From an uncultured Paracoccaceae bacterium (GTDB lineage: Bacteria; Pseudomonadota; Alphaproteobacteria; Rhodobacterales; Rhodobacteraceae): a stretch of 64,000 nt of DNA. Location of the stretch: contig CANKVU010000012.1 of NCBI GenBank assembly GCA_947487205.1, positions 1 through 64,000 on the forward strand, given 5' to 3'. Positions within the stretch are counted from its first letter, which is position 1. Each line of letters begins with the position of its first letter. Positions 49,520 to 59,598 of the stretch are shown here, one piece after another. Below the pieces are notes generated by a model. That model made no database searches and had not been told where the DNA came from. It saw only the letters and a list, made by a program, of their open reading frames with translations. The translations under genes were made by a program, and so were the position numbers.

Positions 49520-50233
49520 TCACGGCTCGATCTGTTCGACCGATGTGCGGTCGGCCTTGCGGCGTTCGGAATTCGGGTGCGACCCCTCGATCGTGTAGAT
49601 CACGTGATCGGCGATGGAGGTGACGTGGTCCCCCATCCGCTCGATGTTCTTGGCGATGAAATGAAGGTGCATGCAGGCCGTGATGTTGCGCGGATCCTCC
49701 ATCATGAAGGTCAGGAACTCGCGGAAGATGGCCGTGTACATCTGGTCCACGTCCGCGTCGCGCTCGCGCACGTCCCGGGCCAGTTCGGCGTCGCGCTGGA
49801 TATAGGCGTCGAGCACGTCGTGAAGCATCCTCTCCACCTCGCGCGCCATCCGGCGGACCGATTGCGGCGCGCCCTCGATCGCGGGCAGGTGCAGGAGCAG
49901 ACCCGTGCGCTTGGCGAGATTCTTGGCGTAATCGCCGATCCGTTCGAGGTTGGTGGAGATCTTGATGACCGCCAGGACGAGCCGCATGTCCGAGGCGATC
50001 GGCGCGCGCAGGGCCACGACGCGCGCCGCCTCGTCGTTCAACTGCTCCTCGAGCGCGTCGATGCGCTTGTCGCCGTCGCGGACCTTCTGCGCCAGTTCCT
50101 CGTCGCGGGATTCCAGCGAGGTCGCGCTGTCGTGGATCGCCGCCTCGACCAGCCCGCCCATCTTCAGCACCATGGCCTGGAGCGCCTCGAGATCGCGATC
50201 GAACGCGCTGACGATGTGTTTGCCTTCGCTCAT
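49520..50233 (-). CDS. phoU: Phosphate-transport accessory protein PhoU
   Basis: A 237-residue helical protein made of two PhoU repeats. Each repeat has the metal-binding pattern around ISTNLERIGDYAKNLAKR and FIAKNIERMGDHVTSIADH. PhoU connects the Pst transporter to PhoR and dampens phosphate uptake. The ATG is chosen at MSEGKHIVSAFDRDLEAL, 11 bp after pstB; a much longer open frame continues upstream opposite pstB but is not conserved. Confidence 0.95.
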   Translation of the reverse strand: MSEGKHIVSAFDRDLEALQAMVLKMGGLVEAAIHDSATSLESRDEELAQKVRDGDKRIDALEEQLNDEAARVVALRAPIASDMRLVLAVIKISTNLERIGDYAKNLAKRTGLLLHLPAIEGAPQSVRRMAREVERMLHDVLDAYIQRDAELARDVRERDADVDQMYTAIFREFLTFMMEDPRNITACMHLHFIAKNIERMGDHVTSIADHVIYTIEGSHPNSERRKADRTSVEQIEP

Positions 50234-50244
50234 GCCCGTCTCCC

Positions 50245-51042
50245 TCAACCGATCCGCCCGGTGATGTAGCTTTCGGTCCGCTTGTCCTGCGGGTTGGTGA
50301 AAATCTCGTCGGTGTCGCCGTACTCGACGAGGTTTCCGAGATGGAAGAAGGCCGTCTTCTGACTGACGCGCGCGGCCTGCTGCATCGAGTGGGTGACGAT
50401 CACCACCGAATAGTTCTCCTTCAATTCGTCGATCAGCTCCTCGACCTGGCTCGACGCGATGGGGTCGAGGGCCGAACAGGGCTCGTCCATCAGCAGGATC
50501 TCGGGCTCGGTCGCGACCGCGCGGGCAATGCAGATCCGCTGCTGCTGGCCGCCCGAAAGACCGGTTCCGGGCGCATTGAGCCGGTCCTTGACCTCGTCCC
50601 AGATGGCGCCCCGGCGCAGCGCCTTCTCGACGATCTCGTCGAGCTCGGACTTGTTGCGCGCCATGCCGTGAATCTTCGGGCCGTAGGCCACGTTGTCGTA
50701 GATGGATTTCGGAAACGGGTTCGGCTTCTGGAACACCATGCCCACCTTGCGGCGCAGCTGAACCGGGTCGATGCGCTTGTCGTAGATATCCTCGCCGTCG
50801 ATCTCGATCGTGCCCTTCACCCGGCAGATATCGATCGTGTCGTTCATCCGGTTCAGACAGCGCAGGAAGGTCGTCTTGCCACAGCCGGACGGTCCGATGA
50901 AGGCGGTCACCGTCTTGTCCTGGATCTCCACGTCCACGTCCTTGATGGCGTGGTTGTCGGCGTAATAGACCTGCACGCCCCGCGCCGAGATCTTGGTGTC
51001 GTTCATCGTGGTGTCTCGCTCTTCGATGCGGGAGTCTTTCAT
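50245..51042 (-). CDS. pstB: Phosphate ABC transporter ATP-binding protein
   Basis: A 265-residue ABC ATPase with Walker [10 protein letters not shown], the PstB-type [11 protein letters not shown]-loop QKPNPFPKS, signature LSGGQQQR, Walker [13 protein letters not shown], and the His switch VTHSM. It powers inorganic phosphate import with PstA/PstC/PstS. GGAG 8 bp upstream supports ATG 51042; an internal ATG at 51006 is also possible. Confidence 0.96.
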   Translation of the reverse strand: MKDSRIEERDTTMNDTKISARGVQVYYADNHAIKDVDVEIQDKTVTAFIGPSGCGKTTFLRCLNRMNDTIDICRVKGTIEIDGEDIYDKRIDPVQLRRKVGMVFQKPNPFPKSIYDNVAYGPKIHGMARNKSELDEIVEKALRRGAIWDEVKDRLNAPGTGLSGGQQQRICIARAVATEPEILLMDEPCSALDPIASSQVEELIDELKENYSVVIVTHSMQQAARVSQKTAFFHLGNLVEYGDTDEIFTNPQDKRTESYITGRIG

Positions 51043-51054
51043 GGGCGGTACTCC

Positions 51055-52401
51055 TTACCAGCGGCGCTCGAACCGGCGGCGCAGCAGCACCGCGGTGACG
51101 TTCATGATCGCGAGGAAGACCAGAAGCACGATGATCGCGCCCGAGGCCCTTTCGAAGAAGGCCGGATCGGCCCGTTGCGTCCAGTTGTAGACCTGGACCG
51201 GCAGCGCCGAGGCGGGGTCGAACAGGCCCTCGGGCGGAGCCGCGGGATATTCCTGCACGAAGGCGACCATCCCGATCAGGAGCAGCGGGGCCGTCTCGCC
51301 CAGGGCCTGCGCGAGGCCGATGATCGTGCCGGTCAGGATCCCCGGCGCGGCCAGCGGCAGGACGTGGTGGAACACCGTCTGCATTTGCGAGGCCCCTACC
51401 CCCAGCGCGGCCGAGCGGATCGACGGCGGCACCGATTTCAGCGCCGCGCGGGTCGAGATGATGATCGTCGGCAGCGTCATCAGGGTCAGCACGAGCCCGC
51501 CCACGATCGGCGCGGACAGCGGCAGGCCCATGAAGTTGATGAAGATCGCCAGGCCGAGGATGCCAAACACGATGGACGGGACCGCCGCCAGGTTCGAGAT
51601 GTTCACCTCGATCAGGTCGGTCAGCTTGTTCTTGGGCGCGAATTCCTCGAGGTAGATGGAGGCACAGACGCCGATCGGCAGCGCCAGGCACAGAACGATC
51701 AGCATCATGTAGAGGGAACCCACGATCGCCACGCCGAGGCCCGCGGCTTCGGGCTGGTTCTCGGACGCGTCTGACATCGTCAGGAAGCCGGGGTTGAACT
51801 CGACCCGAAGGACGCCCGCTTCTCGCAGGTCGTCGGCCAGCGCGAGCTCTTCGGGCGTGACGCGGCTGTCGCGCTCGGCCGATTCCATGGTCACGCGGCC
51901 CTTGAAATAGCCGTCGATGCGTCCGTCCGCGAGGAAATTGAAAGTGCGCGTCACGCCCTCGTCGGGTTCGGGCACCGGGGTGACGCGCTGACCGACGGCC
52001 CAGTTTCGCAACGTCGACCCGGCATCCCCGCCCAGAAGCTCCATCGCCTGGCTCGTTTCGACCTCGTCCGCGATACCGGCCTCGGTCAGGGCGGCGCGCA
52101 TGTTCTCCTCGATGAAGCCGCGATAGACGGAGGTCTTCAGCAGCGACTCCTCCGCCTCGGTGATCTGCGCCTGGGTCAGCGTGATCTCCAGCTCGAACAT
52201 CGTCTGGCGGAACGCACCAAGGCCGTTCGAGAGGATCGAGACGAGGAGGATCACGAGGAGCAGGACGCCCACCCCCACCGCGCCCATGCCGTAATAGCGG
52301 AACCGCTTTTCGGCCGCGTAGCGCTTGCGGGTACGTTCGTCGAGGACCTTCAGGGAGCGCGACCGCCCCTGCGCGTTCCCGGATGCCGTGGCGTCGGTCA
52401 T
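51055..52401 (-). CDS. pstA: Phosphate ABC transporter permease PstA, with long N-terminal extension
   Basis: A 448-residue permease. The C-terminal 250 residues are a standard MetI-like domain (EVNISNLAAVPSIVFGILGL, ALGVGASQMQTVFHHVLPLA). The first 180 residues (one membrane helix plus a periplasmic stretch) are the DUF3333-type extension common in alphaproteobacterial PstA and absent in E. coli. Start overlaps the pstC stop by 4 bp. Confidence 0.93.
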   Translation of the reverse strand: MTDATASGNAQGRSRSLKVLDERTRKRYAAEKRFRYYGMGAVGVGVLLLVILLVSILSNGLGAFRQTMFELEITLTQAQITEAEESLLKTSVYRGFIEENMRAALTEAGIADEVETSQAMELLGGDAGSTLRNWAVGQRVTPVPEPDEGVTRTFNFLADGRIDGYFKGRVTMESAERDSRVTPEELALADDLREAGVLRVEFNPGFLTMSDASENQPEAAGLGVAIVGSLYMMLIVLCLALPIGVCASIYLEEFAPKNKLTDLIEVNISNLAAVPSIVFGILGLAIFINFMGLPLSAPIVGGLVLTLMTLPTIIISTRAALKSVPPSIRSAALGVGASQMQTVFHHVLPLAAPGILTGTIIGLAQALGETAPLLLIGMVAFVQEYPAAPPEGLFDPASALPVQVYNWTQRADPAFFERASGAIIVLLVFLAIMNVTAVLLRRRFERRW

Positions 52402-53858
52402 TCGTACTGCTCCCGGTATCTGCGGACGATGTAGAGCGCCAGCACGTTGAGCGCGAGCGTCATGACGAAGAGGGTGAGCCCGAGCGCGAAGGCGACGAGC
52501 GTCTCGGGGGAATTGAAGTCCGTGTCCCCGGTCAGCTGGCTGACGATCTTGACCGTCACGGTCGTCATCGCCTCGAACGGGTTGAGGGACATCCGGGCCG
52601 CGGCCCCTGCGCCCAGCACGACGATCATCGTCTCGCCGATGGCGCGCGAGGCCGCGAGGAGGATCGCTCCGACGATGCCCGGCAGGGCCGCCGGCAGGAC
52701 GACCTGGCGCACCGTTTCCGATTGCGTGGAGCCGAGGCCGTAGGAGCCGTCCCGCAGCGATTGCGGGACCGCGTTGATGATGTCGTCCGACAGGGAGGAC
52801 ACGAACGGGATCAGCATGATCCCCATGACAAGACCGGCTGTCATCACCGACGAGGACGAGTTGCCGAACCCCATCGGCTGGGCGAAGTAATCCCTCAGGA
52901 ACGGTCCCACGGTGATCAGCGCGAAAAGGCCGTAAACGATCGTGGGGATACCCGCCAGGACCTCGATCAGCGGCTTGGCCACCGCGCGTACCCTGGGCCC
53001 GGCATATTCCGAGAGGTAGATCGCGGCAAAGAGTCCGATCGGAACCGCCACAAGGAGCGCGATGAAGGAGATGTAGAGCGTGCCCCAAAGGAGCGGCAGC
53101 ATGCCCAGGCTCGATCCGCCCTGGAAACGCGGGTCCCAGTCGGTCGAGAAGAAGAACTCGGTCCACGAATAGCGGGAGAAGAAGTCCGCCGTCTCAAAGA
53201 CCATCGACATGACGATGCCCACGGTAGTCAGGATCGCGATGAGCGCGGCGCCTATGAGAAGGCCCAGGATTGCCCTCTCGACGCTCGCGCGGGCATTCAC
53301 GTCCCGGCGGGCCCGCAGGAGCGCAAGCGCGAAGCCCGTGGCCGCGGCGCCCAACACGATGACGGTCATCGCGATACGTCCGACACGCTCGATCCGGAAC
53401 CATTTCTGCGCCGCGTCGAGCGACACCTGGGTCGGTTCGGTTCCGATTGCGATGCCCAGATCTGCCATCCGCTCGCGGATGCTGACGGCGTCGGCCTGCA
53501 TCGACAAGGCCTCTTCGGCCGAAAGGCCGCCGCCAGCGACGGCAAGGTTCAGCCCGGCGGCGATCCGGCGGACATCGGCCATCACCAGGCTGCGATCGCC
53601 CGCGTCGGTGACCGCGCTGTCGGGAATGGAGCCCGATACCCAGTGATCGAGGACCACGGGCTGGATCACGATCCAGGCGCCGAGGATGAGCAGCGCCGGG
53701 ACGATCGTCCATATCGCGGCATTGGTCCCGTATGTGTTCGGCAGGGAATGCAGCGCGCGCATGCTGCCGCCCGCCGAAGCCAGGGCCTTTTGCCGGGCGG
53801 CGAACCAGCCCGCGATGCCGAGGGCGAGGACGATGAGGAAGAGCCAGTGGGTGGGCAT
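52398..53858 (-). CDS. pstC: Phosphate ABC transporter permease PstC, long form
   Basis: A 486-residue permease. Two extra N-terminal helices and a periplasmic segment (about residues 1-170) precede the usual transporter domain. That domain has IEVLAGIPTIVYGLFALI and LRDGSYGLGSTQSETVRQVVLPAA and ends with AFALGLTLFVMTLALNVLALY. It forms the membrane channel with PstA. The chosen ATG has GGAG 6 bp upstream. A 95-bp hairpin-rich gap separates it from pstS. Confidence 0.93.
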   Translation of the reverse strand: MPTHWLFLIVLALGIAGWFAARQKALASAGGSMRALHSLPNTYGTNAAIWTIVPALLILGAWIVIQPVVLDHWVSGSIPDSAVTDAGDRSLVMADVRRIAAGLNLAVAGGGLSAEEALSMQADAVSIRERMADLGIAIGTEPTQVSLDAAQKWFRIERVGRIAMTVIVLGAAATGFALALLRARRDVNARASVERAILGLLIGAALIAILTTVGIVMSMVFETADFFSRYSWTEFFFSTDWDPRFQGGSSLGMLPLLWGTLYISFIALLVAVPIGLFAAIYLSEYAGPRVRAVAKPLIEVLAGIPTIVYGLFALITVGPFLRDYFAQPMGFGNSSSSVMTAGLVMGIMLIPFVSSLSDDIINAVPQSLRDGSYGLGSTQSETVRQVVLPAALPGIVGAILLAASRAIGETMIVVLGAGAAARMSLNPFEAMTTVTVKIVSQLTGDTDFNSPETLVAFALGLTLFVMTLALNVLALYIVRRYREQYE

Positions 53859-53886
53859 GGCGCGCTCCGGTGGTGTCAACGGCGAC

Positions 53887-53946
53887 CCGGCCCCGCATGG
53901 GGGCCGGATCCGGAGGTGGGGCGGGGCCGCAAACTTGCAGCCCCGC
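53887..53946 (-). terminator. Hairpins in the pstS-pstC gap
   Basis: A stem CCGGCCCC/GGGGCCGG at 53887-53907 and a second GCGGGGC/GCCCCGC at 53921-53946, just after the pstS stop. Such structures commonly stabilise the abundant pstS message and reduce read-through into pstC. No T-run is seen, so partial termination or mRNA protection is the likely role. Confidence 0.5.
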
Positions 53947-53953
53947 GGGGATG

Positions 53954-55000
53954 TCACTCGTCCGACATCGTGGTCTCGTTCTCGACCTTCTCGCGCGTCT
54001 GGGCGAGTTCCGGGTCGGGGACGAGGCCGTACTGCGCCAGCGGCCCGCCGGGGCCCGCGACCTCGTCGGAGACGAAGAACATCGCGTATTCCTTCAGCCC
54101 CGGGATCACGCCGATATGCGGCTTCTTGACGTAGAAGAACAGCGGACGCGACACGGGATACTCGCCCGAGGCGATGGTCTCGGTGTTGGGCTCGACGCCG
54201 CCCATCGTGGCGACCTTCAACGAGCCGGTATTGTTCTCGTAGAAGGCCAGTCCGAAGACGCCGACCGAGTCCGGGTTCTGGTTCATGCGGTTCAGGGTCT
54301 CGGTGTAGTCGCCCTGAATCTCCACCGCGGACCCGTCGGACCGGATGTCCATGCAGGTGACCTCGGCCGCCTCCTCGTCGCCGCCGTTGATCTCGAGGAT
54401 CTGCTCCATCGCGCCCGAAGCCTCGCATCCAGCGAGGATCACGTTCTCGTTGAACACCTCGCGCGTGCCGTGGTTGGTGCCCGGGATGAAGGTCAGGATC
54501 TCGGCATCGGGGAGAGTGTCGTCGACGTCGGTCCAGTTGGCGTTCGGGTTGTCGACCATCTCGCCGTCCTGGGGCAGCTGGGCGGCAAGGGCGTGGTACC
54601 ATTGCTCGGGCTCGAAGGCCGTGAACTCGGGCCCGTCGATCTGGCTGGCGAAGACGATGCCGTCATAGCCGATGCGGACCTCGATGATGCCGTCGACGCC
54701 GTTTGCGCGGCACGTCTCGATCTCGCTCTCGCTGATCGGCCGAGAGGCGTTGGCGATGTCGATCGTGTTCTCGCCGGCACCCTCGCAGAACTGGCGCAGA
54801 CCCGCCGAGGAGCCACCGGACTGGACGACCGGAGCCGCGAAGTCGGTGTTCTCGGCAAACGCCTCGGCGACGATGGAGGCATAGGGCAGCACGGTCGAGG
54901 ACCCGGCGACCTGCACCTGCTCGCGGCTCTGCGCGGCAGCGACGGCGGTCGTGGCGGCCAGGGCGGCCAGCGTCGTCGCGGTGGTCTTGAAGACGGACAT
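53954..55000 (-). CDS. pstS: Phosphate-binding protein PstS
   Basis: A 348-residue periplasmic protein. Signal peptide MSVFKTTATTLAALAATTAV ends near AAA. The phosphate-binding wording is present: VAGSSTVLPYASIVAE, QSGGSSAGLRQFC, ANASRPISESE and PGTNHGTREVF. It captures phosphate for the PstCAB channel. AGGAG lies 5 bp before the ATG. A PHO box lies about 83-111 bp upstream, so it should be strongly induced by phosphate starvation. Confidence 0.96.
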   Translation of the reverse strand: MSVFKTTATTLAALAATTAVAAAQSREQVQVAGSSTVLPYASIVAEAFAENTDFAAPVVQSGGSSAGLRQFCEGAGENTIDIANASRPISESEIETCRANGVDGIIEVRIGYDGIVFASQIDGPEFTAFEPEQWYHALAAQLPQDGEMVDNPNANWTDVDDTLPDAEILTFIPGTNHGTREVFNENVILAGCEASGAMEQILEINGGDEEAAEVTCMDIRSDGSAVEIQGDYTETLNRMNQNPDSVGVFGLAFYENNTGSLKVATMGGVEPNTETIASGEYPVSRPLFFYVKKPHIGVIPGLKEYAMFFVSDEVAGPGGPLAQYGLVPDPELAQTREKVENETTMSDE

Positions 55001-55082
55001 GTGAACTCCTGTGACGTTCGGTTCGCGGGCCGCGTCCGACGGCGGCCTTGAGCGTGCTCTAAGCGTCCTGGGATTCACGAAT

Positions 55083-55111
55083 GTAACGTCCGTGTAACGG
55101 TTCGATGACAA
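55083..55111 (-). promoter_or_regulatory. PHO box upstream of pstS
   Basis: On the minus strand three 7-base units repeat with exact 11-bp spacing: TTGTCAT (55111-55105), CCGTTAC (55100-55094) and ACGTTAC (55089-55083). This is the layout of PhoB sites, direct repeats of 7 bp separated by 4 bp (consensus CTGTCAT). It lies between the phoR stop and the pstS start. CTTAGA about 17 bp downstream of TTACAT is a possible -10. Confidence 0.8.
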
Positions 55112-55130
55112 CGCGCCCGCTGCCGTCGCG

Positions 55131-56156
55131 TCATGGCTCGCGCGGCAGAACGACGCCGAACGTGCTGCCCTGCCCCGGCACGGAGGTGATGCGCAGCCGG
55201 CCGCGATGACGCGAGACGATGTGCTTGACGATCGCCAGGCCCAGTCCGGTTCCGCCGACCTCGCGCGAGCGGTGGGTATCGACCCGGTAGAACCGCTCGG
55301 CCAGGCGCGGCAGGTGGATATCGGCGATCCCCGGCCCGTCGTCGCGGACTTCGATCGTGACGCCGGGACGGCGCAGTTCGCGCGCATGGTCCGAGACGGC
55401 GAGGCTCAGGACCACCTCGGTTCCGCCGTACTTGATCGCGTTCTCGACAAGATTGGTGACCACCTGCCGCAACTGGTCCGGGTCGCCCGGGATCTCGACC
55501 GGGCTTTCGGCATTCTCCACGCGCACCGCGATCCCGCGATCCTGGGCGCTGGGGCGGAGCACGTTCGCGACCGAGCGCAGGATCATCGCGACATCCACGC
55601 TTTCGCGGGGGCGCAATCGTTCGTTGGCCTCGACCCGGCTCAGCGAAAGCAGGTCCTGGACCAGCCGGTTCATGCGCTGCGCCTCGCGTTCCATCGTGGC
55701 GAGGAACCTGTCGCGAGCCGCCTCGTCGTTCCGGGCGGGTCCGCGCAGCGTTTCGATGAAGCCGATCATGGCGGTCAGCGGCGTCTTCAGCTCGTGGCTC
55801 ACATTGGCGACGAAATCCCGCCGGATCTGTCCCGCTTCCTCGGCATCGCTGCGATCCTCGAAGGTGACGAGCGCGGCGCGGCCCGCGCGGCGCGTATGGG
55901 CGGTCCAGGTGGTGTGGTGGCCGCCGTTGCGCCCCATGAAGCGGGCGGCGCGCGAGCGCCCATCGGCAAGCGTGCCCTCCACCGCCTCGGCGAGGTCGGG
56001 CTGACGCAACCCGATAACGAAGTTCCGCCCCTCCAGCCCGGTGCCGAGCAGCGCGATCGCCGCCGCGTTGACCACCTCGATGCGCTGACCCGGCCCGATC
56101 AGTACCGCCGGGAGCGGCAGGGCCTCGAGCAGCTCGGCGGTGCCGGGGTCGGTCAC
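55131..56156 (-). CDS. phoR: Phosphate regulon sensor kinase PhoR, soluble form
   Basis: A 341-residue histidine kinase. It begins MTDPGTAELLEALPLPAVLI with a PAS domain, then the H-box FVANVSHELKTPL, the N-box LRQVVTNLVENAIKYGG, and G-boxes DDGPGIADIH and GGTGLGLAIVKHI. PhoR-type wording (LSLSRVEANERL, ERFYRVDTHRSRE) plus its place beside pst identifies it. There is no N-terminal membrane segment, unlike E. coli PhoR. The start is GTG 56156, 4 bp past the stop of the trans-sulfuration gene. Confidence 0.92.
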   Translation of the reverse strand: MTDPGTAELLEALPLPAVLIGPGQRIEVVNAAAIALLGTGLEGRNFVIGLRQPDLAEAVEGTLADGRSRAARFMGRNGGHHTTWTAHTRRAGRAALVTFEDRSDAEEAGQIRRDFVANVSHELKTPLTAMIGFIETLRGPARNDEAARDRFLATMEREAQRMNRLVQDLLSLSRVEANERLRPRESVDVAMILRSVANVLRPSAQDRGIAVRVENAESPVEIPGDPDQLRQVVTNLVENAIKYGGTEVVLSLAVSDHARELRRPGVTIEVRDDGPGIADIHLPRLAERFYRVDTHRSREVGGTGLGLAIVKHIVSRHRGRLRITSVPGQGSTFGVVLPREP

Positions 56157-56160
56157 CGTC

Positions 56161-57402
56161 CTACCCCGACGCCGCCCGCACAGCCGCCTCGATCTCAGCC
56201 AGAAGGAGGTCCTCGGGCTCGATCCCCACCGAGACGCGGAAGGTTCCCTCCTCGATGCCCAGGGCCGCACGGGCCTCGGGGCTCATGGCCCGATGGGAGG
56301 ATGTCGCGGGGTGGCTGATCGTGGTCGAGACATCGCCCAGGGTGGGTGCGAAGGCGATGTGCTCGGCCGCGGCGACGAGGCGGTTGGCGGCCTCGCGCCC
56401 CCCCTCCAGCGTGAACGTGACCATGTTGCCGAACCGCCCCCCGAGGAGGGCATGCGCGCGGGCGTGATCGGGATGGTCGCGACGGCCGGGATACGTGACG
56501 GAGCGGATGCCCGGAAGGCCCGGCAGGCGCTCGGCGAGGCGGGCTGCATTCGCCTCCGCCCGGTCATAGCGCAGCTCGAAGGAATAGAGTCCCCGTTCCG
56601 CCAGCCAGCAATCGAACGGGCTGGGCGTCAATCCCAGCGTCACCGCGAAGGTCCGCATCCGCGTTCGGATATCGGCATCCCTGGCCGCGACGTAGCCGAG
56701 CGTCGCGTCGGAATGACCGGCAAGGAGCTTGGTGATCGAGTGGATCACGATGTCGGCGCCGTGCTCGAAGGGCCGGATGCCGCGCGGCGTGGTGAAAGTG
56801 TTGTCGACGGCGAGCAGCAGCCCGCGCGCCTTGGCGATGCGCGCGGCCGCCGTCAGGTCAGCCACGCGCAGCATCGGGTTGGAGACGACCTCGATCAGGA
56901 TCATCCGGGTTTCCGGCCGGATCGCGCCCTCGATCGCGGCGGCGTCGCCCGCATCGACCTGGGTGGTCTCGATCCCCAGCCGCGGCAGATCCTCGGCCAT
57001 CATCCGCTGCGAGCGGCCATAGAGACGGTCGGCGCCGATCACGTGGTCGCCCGCTTTCAGCACCCCGAGGACGGCCGCCGTGACCGCCGACATCCCCGAA
57101 CCGGTCACCAGCCCGCCCTCGGCCCCCTCGAGCGCGTCGATCTTGCGCGCCAGCACGTCGGCGTTCGGGTGCCCCTCGCGCGCATAGGTGAAGCCGGCCT
57201 CCCGTCCCTCGTAGATCGCGTCGAGTGAGTCGGGGCCGGCGGATCCGTAGACCACCGAAGGCTGGATCGGCGTGGCCAGCGCGCGCGCGGTGCCGTCGGG
57301 CCAGGCGGTGCGGCGCACGCTCGTCGTCTCGGGGCGCGGATCTGGGGCGGGCAATGCCCGGGGCGTCTCGGGGCGGCCGAGAAGGCGGGACCAGAGCGTC
57401 AT
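56161..57402 (-). CDS. Cys/Met metabolism PLP-dependent enzyme (trans-sulfuration family)
   Basis: A 413-residue enzyme with [23 protein letters not shown], the [11 protein letters not shown] segment, AVDNTFTTP and the PLP lysine in [16 protein letters not shown]. This is the cystathionine gamma-synthase/beta-lyase/O-succinylhomoserine sulfhydrylase family; the exact reaction cannot be settled from motifs. ATGA overlap with the upstream carbonic anhydrase-like gene; phoR follows 4 bp later. Confidence 0.9.
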   Translation of the reverse strand: MTLWSRLLGRPETPRALPAPDPRPETTSVRRTAWPDGTARALATPIQPSVVYGSAGPDSLDAIYEGREAGFTYAREGHPNADVLARKIDALEGAEGGLVTGSGMSAVTAAVLGVLKAGDHVIGADRLYGRSQRMMAEDLPRLGIETTQVDAGDAAAIEGAIRPETRMILIEVVSNPMLRVADLTAAARIAKARGLLLAVDNTFTTPRGIRPFEHGADIVIHSITKLLAGHSDATLGYVAARDADIRTRMRTFAVTLGLTPSPFDCWLAERGLYSFELRYDRAEANAARLAERLPGLPGIRSVTYPGRRDHPDHARAHALLGGRFGNMVTFTLEGGREAANRLVAAAEHIAFAPTLGDVSTTISHPATSSHRAMSPEARAALGIEEGTFRVSVGIEPEDLLLAEIEAAVRAASG

Positions 57403-57920
57403 GATACCTCCGTCAGGGTCTGTGCGAAACGGGCCGCGTTCTCCTGGTAATGAAGGGCCGAGGCGCGCAGCGCCTGGATCGCCTCGGCGTCGAGAGCCCG
57501 CACCACCTTCCCCGGCGCCCCCAGAACGAGCGACCCGTCCGGGATCTCCTTGCCCTCGGTCACCAGCGCCCCCGCGCCGACGAGGCAGTTCCGGCCGATC
57601 CGCGCGCCGTTCAGGATCGTCGCGCCCATGCCTATGAGCGTTTCGTCTCCGATGACGCAGCCATGCAGCATCGCCTTGTGTCCGATGGTGCAATCGCGCC
57701 CGATCCGCAGCGGATAGCCCATATCGGTGTGCAGGACGCAATTCTCCTGGATATTCGTGCCCGCGCCGATCTCCACCGGCTCGTTGTCGCCGCGGATCGT
57801 GGCCGAGAACCAGACCGAGGACCTCGCACGCAGGATCACCTTCCCGATGACATGCGCGCCCGGCGCGACCCAGACCCCCTCTTCCAGCATCGGCGTGTCG
57901 CCACCCAGATCGTAGATCAT
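57399..57920 (-). CDS. Gamma-carbonic anhydrase-like protein
   Basis: A 173-residue left-handed beta-helix protein with hexapeptide repeats ([30 protein letters not shown]). Putative zinc histidines are in VLHTD, IGHKA and LHGC. YrdA/PaaY-type members either hydrate CO2 or act as carnitine/thioester-related proteins. Coupled by 4-bp overlaps to gmk and to the trans-sulfuration gene. Confidence 0.9.
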   Translation of the reverse strand: MIYDLGGDTPMLEEGVWVAPGAHVIGKVILRARSSVWFSATIRGDNEPVEIGAGTNIQENCVLHTDMGYPLRIGRDCTIGHKAMLHGCVIGDETLIGMGATILNGARIGRNCLVGAGALVTEGKEIPDGSLVLGAPGKVVRALDAEAIQALRASALHYQENAARFAQTLTEVS

Positions 57921-58567
57921 GTTCGCTCCTCGAATTCGGCGTTGAGGTGTCTGACGGTCTCCACCAGACCCGGCTGCTGGCTGATCCGAAGTCGCTCGGC
58001 CTCGATGATTGTCTGCAGGCGCCGCTCGGTGACCGCCAGGTCGTCGTTGACCAGGACGTAATCGTATTCCGGCCAATGGCTGATTTCGTCCCGGCTCTTG
58101 CGCATGCGCGCGGCGATGACCTCGGCGGTGTCCTGTCCGCGCTCGAAGAGGCGCCGCTCCAGTTCCCGGATCGAGGGCGGCAGGATGAAGAGCGACAGAG
58201 TATGCTTGCCCAGCACCGAGTTGCGGATCTGCTGGCCGCCCTGCCAGTCGACGTCGAAGAGGACGTCACGCCCGGCTCGGATCGCCGCCTCCACCGGGGC
58301 GGAGGGCGAGCCGTAGAGATTGCCGAACACCTCGGCATGTTCGAGCATCTGGCCGTTCGCGACCATCGCCTCGAAGGCCGGCCGGTCGCGGAAATAGTAT
58401 TCGCGCCCTTCGACCTCGCCCGCGCGCGGCGGTCGCGTCGTGGCCGAGACCGAGAAACTGAGCGCGGCGTCCCACACCATCAGCCGTCGCGCCAATGTCG
58501 ATTTTCCCGCGCCCGACGGCGAGGACAGGATGATTAGCAGCCCGCGTCGGCCGGTGCCGTCGGTCAC
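57917..58567 (-). CDS. gmk: Guanylate kinase
   Basis: A 216-residue kinase with the P-loop [10 protein letters not shown], the GMP-binding [26 protein letters not shown] and the lid region [19 protein letters not shown]. It converts GMP to GDP with ATP. GTG start at 58567 with GGAG 6 bp upstream, just after yicC. Confidence 0.96.
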   Translation of the reverse strand: MTDGTGRRGLLIILSSPSGAGKSTLARRLMVWDAALSFSVSATTRPPRAGEVEGREYYFRDRPAFEAMVANGQMLEHAEVFGNLYGSPSAPVEAAIRAGRDVLFDVDWQGGQQIRNSVLGKHTLSLFILPPSIRELERRLFERGQDTAEVIAARMRKSRDEISHWPEYDYVLVNDDLAVTERRLQTIIEAERLRISQQPGLVETVRHLNAEFEERT

Positions 58568-58570
58568 GCC

Positions 58571-59455
58571 CTACTCCACGTTCTGAACCTGCTCGCGCAA
58601 TTGATCGATCACGGATTTCAGGTCAAGGCCGCGCGCCGTCAGCTCCGGGTCCTGCGACTTGGCGCACAGCGTGTTGGCCTCGCGGTTGAACTCCTGCATG
58701 AGGAAATCGAGCTTGCGCCCCTTCGGCCCCGGGCCGGCGAGGATGTCGCGCGCGGCGCCCAGATGGGCGGCGAGGCGGTCGATCTCCTCCGTCACGTCCT
58801 GCTTGACCCACAGGAGGGCGAGTTCCTGCGCCAAGCGGTCGGGATCGACATGCACCTCCGCCCCCAGGCGGTCGATCGCGGCGCGCAGCATGTCGCCCTG
58901 CCCGGCCCGGCGCGCCTCGGCGGCTGCGGCGGCGCGCGACAGCAGGTCGCCGATCTCGTCCAGCCGCGCGATCAGGATCGCATCGAGCGCGCGCCCTTCG
59001 GCCGCGCGGTTGCGCTCGAAGGCGGGCATCAGGCGGGCCTCCGCGTCGGCGACGAGCATCTGCCGCAACGCGTCCACGGCGGCGGCGTCGGGCCCGCCCG
59101 CGGCAGGGCGCATCGCCAGGATGTCCGTGGCGCGCACCGCCAGCAGATCCCGCCCCGAGGCGGCGGCAATGCGCTCCACGGCGGCGATCTGTTCCAGCGC
59201 CGTCTCGACCGCGCGGGGATCGATGCCGCCCGCTTCCGGTGCGTCGTGCACGAGGCGGAGTGACAGGGTGATCGAGCCGCGCTGCGCTGCGGCCCGCACC
59301 CGGCCGCGCAGTGCCTGTTCCAGCCCGGAAATCCAGTCGGGAACGCGCAGGCGCAGATCGAGCCCCTTGCCGTTCACCGACCGGATCTCCCATTCCCAGC
59401 GCCAGCCGAGGCCGGTGCCCGTCGCGGTCGCGAATCCGGTCATGGATGCCGTCAT
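58571..59455 (-). CDS. YicC/YloC family endoribonuclease
   Basis: A 294-residue protein starting MTASMTGFATATG (the conserved SMTGFA), with RSVNGKGLDLRLRVPDW and the C-terminal KGRKLDFLMQEFNREANTLCAKS and LKSVIDQLREQVQNVE. E. coli YicC is an endoribonuclease that acts on small RNAs. As in many bacteria it sits immediately upstream of gmk. Confidence 0.94.
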   Translation of the reverse strand: MTASMTGFATATGTGLGWRWEWEIRSVNGKGLDLRLRVPDWISGLEQALRGRVRAAAQRGSITLSLRLVHDAPEAGGIDPRAVETALEQIAAVERIAAASGRDLLAVRATDILAMRPAAGGPDAAAVDALRQMLVADAEARLMPAFERNRAAEGRALDAILIARLDEIGDLLSRAAAAAEARRAGQGDMLRAAIDRLGAEVHVDPDRLAQELALLWVKQDVTEEIDRLAAHLGAARDILAGPGPKGRKLDFLMQEFNREANTLCAKSQDPELTARGLDLKSVIDQLREQVQNVE

Positions 59456-59598
59456 GTCCCGTTAACCTCTCGGCAAAATTGATGAAGATTTTCCGAAACG
59501 TTCATGCTAATCGATGTCTTGGGGGCGAACAGGGTGGTTCCTTGGCGGATCGGCGCATTAGGTGCTCCGCCGGGACGACCCCACGTTCGGAGATCTTG

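Noticed and set aside
50341-51774. A 477-codon plus-strand frame opposite pstB and pstA
   Set aside because: His/Arg/Asp-rich antisense translation over two certain transporter genes.
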